Source of the DNA: Anaerolineae bacterium
GTDB taxonomy: Bacteria > Chloroflexota > Anaerolineae > B4-G1
Assembly (NCBI GenBank): GCA_027079895.1
Contig: JALWUZ010000025.1
Coordinates: 1 to 9,238, forward strand
Direction of reading: 5' to 3'
Length of the DNA: 9,238 bases
Below the pieces are notes generated by a model. The model searched no databases. It was given only the letters and a program-made list of their open reading frames with translations, and had not been told where the DNA came from. Shown here piece after piece: positions 7,901-9,238 of this stretch (position 1 is its first letter; each line of letters starts with the position of its first letter). A program made the translations under genes and the position numbers.

Positions 7901-8515
7901 GTGGTGGCGGACGCCGTAGAGGGCCTGTAAACTGTCGGCGGCCTGCCGGTCGAGCACCGGAGAGGCGAAGTCGTAAAAGGATTCGGACTGCCACATCTTG
8001 CCCCTGGCGAGTATGTTCAGGATTTGGTTGTCGGGGAGCGGGAACTTGAGACGCCACGGGTCGCCGCCCAGGATGCGGGCGGCCTCCGCGAGATGGGTTT
8101 TGGGGTACAGGGCGGCCAATTTGAGGGCGTTCTCCTCGTCCGAGTAGACGCCGAGGACGGCGGCCTTGTAGCCCAGGTGGGTGACGATCTTTTCGGCCAG
8201 GATGTCCATCATTTCGAGCGGGTCCAGCGTGGCGGCCATCGCCTGGAAGATGCTCTGCAATTTGCGCGAGCGGTCGGCGGAGCGGGTGAGTTGGCGATTG
8301 CGTCGCTCCACCTCCTCTACCTGGGCTGCCGTCTCCCGCAGGCGGCGGAGTTCTTCCAGGAGACCCGCTCCGGCGATGACGATGTCCGGCGCCGGCCGCG
8401 CCAACGCCGCCGTCAGGTCGGCGGCAGAGGAGACGGTGTGCCCTTCCGCGACGAGAACACGCCGCAGAGCCGCCAAAGTGTCGGTATCGGGGCCGATGAG
8501 CAATACGTGAGCCAT
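4952..8515 (-). CDS. Large soluble five-GAF sensor histidine kinase with degenerate receiver-like N-terminus
   Basis: This 1187-residue protein has no membrane segment. Residues 1-60 resemble the first half of a receiver (HVLLIGPDTDTLAALRRVL, then APDIVIAGAGL), but the acidic pair is replaced by GPD and the phospho-acceptor Asp by Gly49, and the domain stops after its third strand. A coiled coil (about 60-92) follows, then five GAF domains at about 95-255, 276-420, 445-590, 615-760 and 785-940, joined by helices containing ENARLF or ENARLYDE. A coiled coil (940-962) leads to HisKA with VGHELRTPLS (His972) and HATPase: N box HLVENAIKF (Asn1089), G1 DQGIGIP (1117-1123), F box FERFYQVDG, G2 GMGVGLAL (1147-1154). 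The catalytic parts look intact. GAF3 carries a weak NKFDE-like DK....F...EH pattern (559-570); ligands are otherwise unknown. ATG 8515 has GAGAGGA five bases upstream and starts 21 bases after the preceding kinase, so both are probably co-transcribed. Confidence 0.93.
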   Translation of the reverse strand: MAHVLLIGPDTDTLAALRRVLVAEGHTVSSAADLTAALARPAPDIVIAGAGLLEELRRLRETAAQVEEVERRNRQLTRSADRSRKLQSIFQAMAATLDPLEMMDILAEKIVTHLGYKAAVLGVYSDEENALKLAALYPKTHLAEAARILGGDPWRLKFPLPDNQILNILARGKMWQSESFYDFASPVLDRQAADSLQALYGVRHHIVVPVMARGRLVGSILAGCDSEIDPEARQILLSLARHAALSIENARLFEAEQRRTVQLETASMVARDAAAILDVNRLLDEVVRLISDRFGFYHAGVFLIDDSGQFAVLEAASSAGGQRMLERGHRLAVGKVGIVGYVAKSGEPRIALDVGRDAVHFANPDLPETRSEMALPLIGRGRIIGVLDVQSEQEAAFTREDVATLQTLADQLAVAIENARLFEAEQRRRRETETLYRASQALATTLDLPRLFERILSELQQVVPYDSASVQLLHGDYLEIIGGHGFPNLDELLGLTFDLAGGDNPNQEVIRRRETFIVEDVLDRYSRFDEPPHKAAGIRAWMGVPLLLGDRLIGMLSLDKRQPGFYTAEHARLAEAFAVQAAVAIENARLYDEAQRHVEELTALRNIDLAITSTLKLDEVLQIVYEQVADLMDTATFYIGLYDKKQRVLRFPFLMDNGVRLYPAPLPINGHSGLSGWVVRTRRPLWIGDLEQEQDTLPVKVIPVGVPTRSLMIWPLIAKDEVIGVISVQSAEPHAFDEGHRRMFAGIAGQVAIAVENARLFEEMTRYAHGLRALARASGKMIGSLNKKDIIAGLLEALVERFQAQCSILLIDEEEGSATLEAVWSPDDMSYPFPVGHRVQIIQVSALREVIETRRPLYIPDIRRSQWWKTPSAPERYVRLLFDSITSVLLVPMLSQERVAGIVSIRSAKPLPEPVEEQMDWVQTLVNQAATALASAHLYHTLEEKTAELSAAYEELKELSRLRTELVQNVGHELRTPLSLIEGYVELLLAGDLGRLSPPQKSALEVVYQRTESLKRLIYNLTMLQHVPRESLVLKPVSLVNVARHAIRELDSRAQRANITFYDEMPAGLPLVLGDRERLELAFSHLVENAIKFSPDGGIVTFSAWAEKGSVYVSISDQGIGIPPEHIGRIFERFYQVDGSASRRFGGMGVGLALVWEIVEAHDGTVSVESEEGKGSTFTVALPQCER
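7233..7270. repeat. Direct repeat copy 1 within the five-GAF kinase (GAF2-GAF3 linker)
   Basis: This 38-base stretch encodes the ENARLFEAEQRR linker helix after GAF2. It matches 7740-7777 at 37 of 38 bases by direct comparison, differing at one position (C versus T at 7241/7748). Confidence 0.85.
7740..7777. repeat. Direct repeat copy 2 within the five-GAF kinase (GAF1-GAF2 linker)
   Basis: Second copy, coding for the same linker after GAF1. The offset from copy 1 is 507 bases, exactly 169 codons, so one GAF module lies between the copies and the frame would be kept if they recombined. Confidence 0.85.
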
Positions 8516-8536
8516 TGTAATCCTCTCAAGCCGCCC

Positions 8537-9238
8537 TCAGTCGTTTTTCGCGCCGGGGAGAGTCACCCGAAAGGTGCTTCCCTCCCCCACAGTGCTTTCC
8601 ACAATCACCCGCCCGCCGTGAGCCTCGACGATCTCTTTGACCAACGAGAGTCCCAAGCCGGTGCCGCCGTACCGCCGGCTCATGCTGCCGTCCACCTGGT
8701 AGAAGCGGTCGAAGATGCGCTCCAGTTTGTCGGCCGGGATGCCGATGCCGGTGTCCTCCACCTCCAACACCACGTCGCCGTTGTCCTGCCACAGACGGAC
8801 GGCGATGCTCCCTCCGGCCGGAGTAAATTTGACGGCGTTCCCCAGCAGGTTGTCCAACACCCGCCGCAGGTGGACGGGGTCGCCGATGACCGGCGGGAGG
8901 TCGGCGGCGATCTGGGCGGTCAGTGTCAGATGGGCCCGTTCCGCCGCGATGTGGAAGTCGGCCAGGAGGTCGCGCGCCAGGGCGGCCATGTTCACCCGTT
9001 TCCGCTCCCCGTGGCGGGTCTCGACCTCCAGGGCCGTCGTCAGGTTGCTGACCAGTTTGCCCAGCATGCGGGCGCGGCGGGCGATGATGGCGACCGGCTC
9101 CCGCTGTTCGGGGCGCAACTCCCCCAGTTCCCCCGTATCCAGCAGTTCGGCGTAGCCGCGGATGATGCCCAAGGGGGTGCGCAGTTCGTGGGAGACGTTC
9201 TGGATGAGTTGGTCTTTGAGGTCGTCCAGTTCACGCTG
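8537..9238 (-). CDS. Sensor histidine kinase, C-terminal part (5' end outside window)
   Basis: The frame is open to the window edge and gives 233 residues ending at TGA 8539-8537. It begins in the dimerization helix, QRELDDLKDQLIQNVSHEL, with phospho-acceptor His17 in SHELRTPLGIIRGY, followed by the HATPase domain: N box LLGNAVKF (Asn134), G1 DTGIGIP (162-168), F box FDRFYQVDGSMSRRYGG and G2 GTGLGLSL (192-199). All catalytic elements are present. TTG at 9172 is an internal leucine inside the H box, not a start. The sensor part is missing from the window. Its catalytic end closely resembles that of the following five-GAF kinase (FYQVDGS.SRR.GG shared, also visible at the DNA level), which suggests an old duplication. 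The next gene begins 21 bases downstream, so the two are very probably one operon and may feed the same unseen regulator. Confidence 0.92.
   Translation of the reverse strand, partial: QRELDDLKDQLIQNVSHELRTPLGIIRGYAELLDTGELGELRPEQREPVAIIARRARMLGKLVSNLTTALEVETRHGERKRVNMAALARDLLADFHIAAERAHLTLTAQIAADLPPVIGDPVHLRRVLDNLLGNAVKFTPAGGSIAVRLWQDNGDVVLEVEDTGIGIPADKLERIFDRFYQVDGSMSRRYGGTGLGLSLVKEIVEAHGGRVIVESTVGEGSTFRVTLPGAKND

Noticed and set aside
5987..7930. A 647-codon open frame on the + strand opposite the five-GAF kinase
   Set aside because: It is the antisense of well-marked GAF domains, with repetitive Gly/Val/Asp/Gln/His composition and no recognisable domain; a usual by-product of high-GC codon use.

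Overview
The window is a high-GC stretch of bacterial DNA made of two blocks that meet head-on near base 1150. The right block (about 1155-9238) is one leftward gene string of signalling and housekeeping genes. Its style is that of Chloroflexota/Anaerolineae-like genomes: soluble histidine kinases built from many GAF domains, tight gene spacing, and a short 7/8-base tandem repeat between genes. That assignment is an inference from style, not a match. The left block (1 to about 1150) runs rightward, is visibly poorer in G+C with more A/T at third codon positions, and may come from another part of the genome or another genome.

Left block: the 3' part of a CgeB-like glycosyltransferase (1-1017), followed with a GTGA overlap by the first ~45 codons of a protein that looks like a cobalamin-binding radical SAM enzyme. 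That gene is cut off. At the same place, on the opposite strand, a lipoprotein gene belonging to the right block is also cut off just after its signal peptide. Two unrelated genes lose their 3' parts at one point, so this is a breakpoint: an assembly chimera or a real rearrangement.

Right block, in transcription order (minus strand): a histidine kinase whose 5' end lies outside the window (9238-8537); a 1187-residue kinase with a shortened, degenerate receiver-like N-terminus and five GAF domains (8515-4952); a 105-bp array of 14 ACTTGCC-type units filling most of the next spacer; a deoxynucleoside kinase (4822-4184); a GAF-PAS histidine kinase whose start overlaps the previous stop (4187-2559); an alanyl-tRNA editing protein of the long AlaX type (2495-1290); and the truncated lipoprotein (1228 to about 1155). 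Spacers are 21, 129, overlap, 63 and 61 bases, consistent with one transcript. No intact response regulator is visible, so the outputs of the three kinases are unknown.

I see no RNA gene, CRISPR array, transposase or phage gene. I do not see a clearly new system. The items most worth checking are the breakpoint, the heptamer array, and the joining of three kinases with a nucleoside kinase and an AlaX editor.
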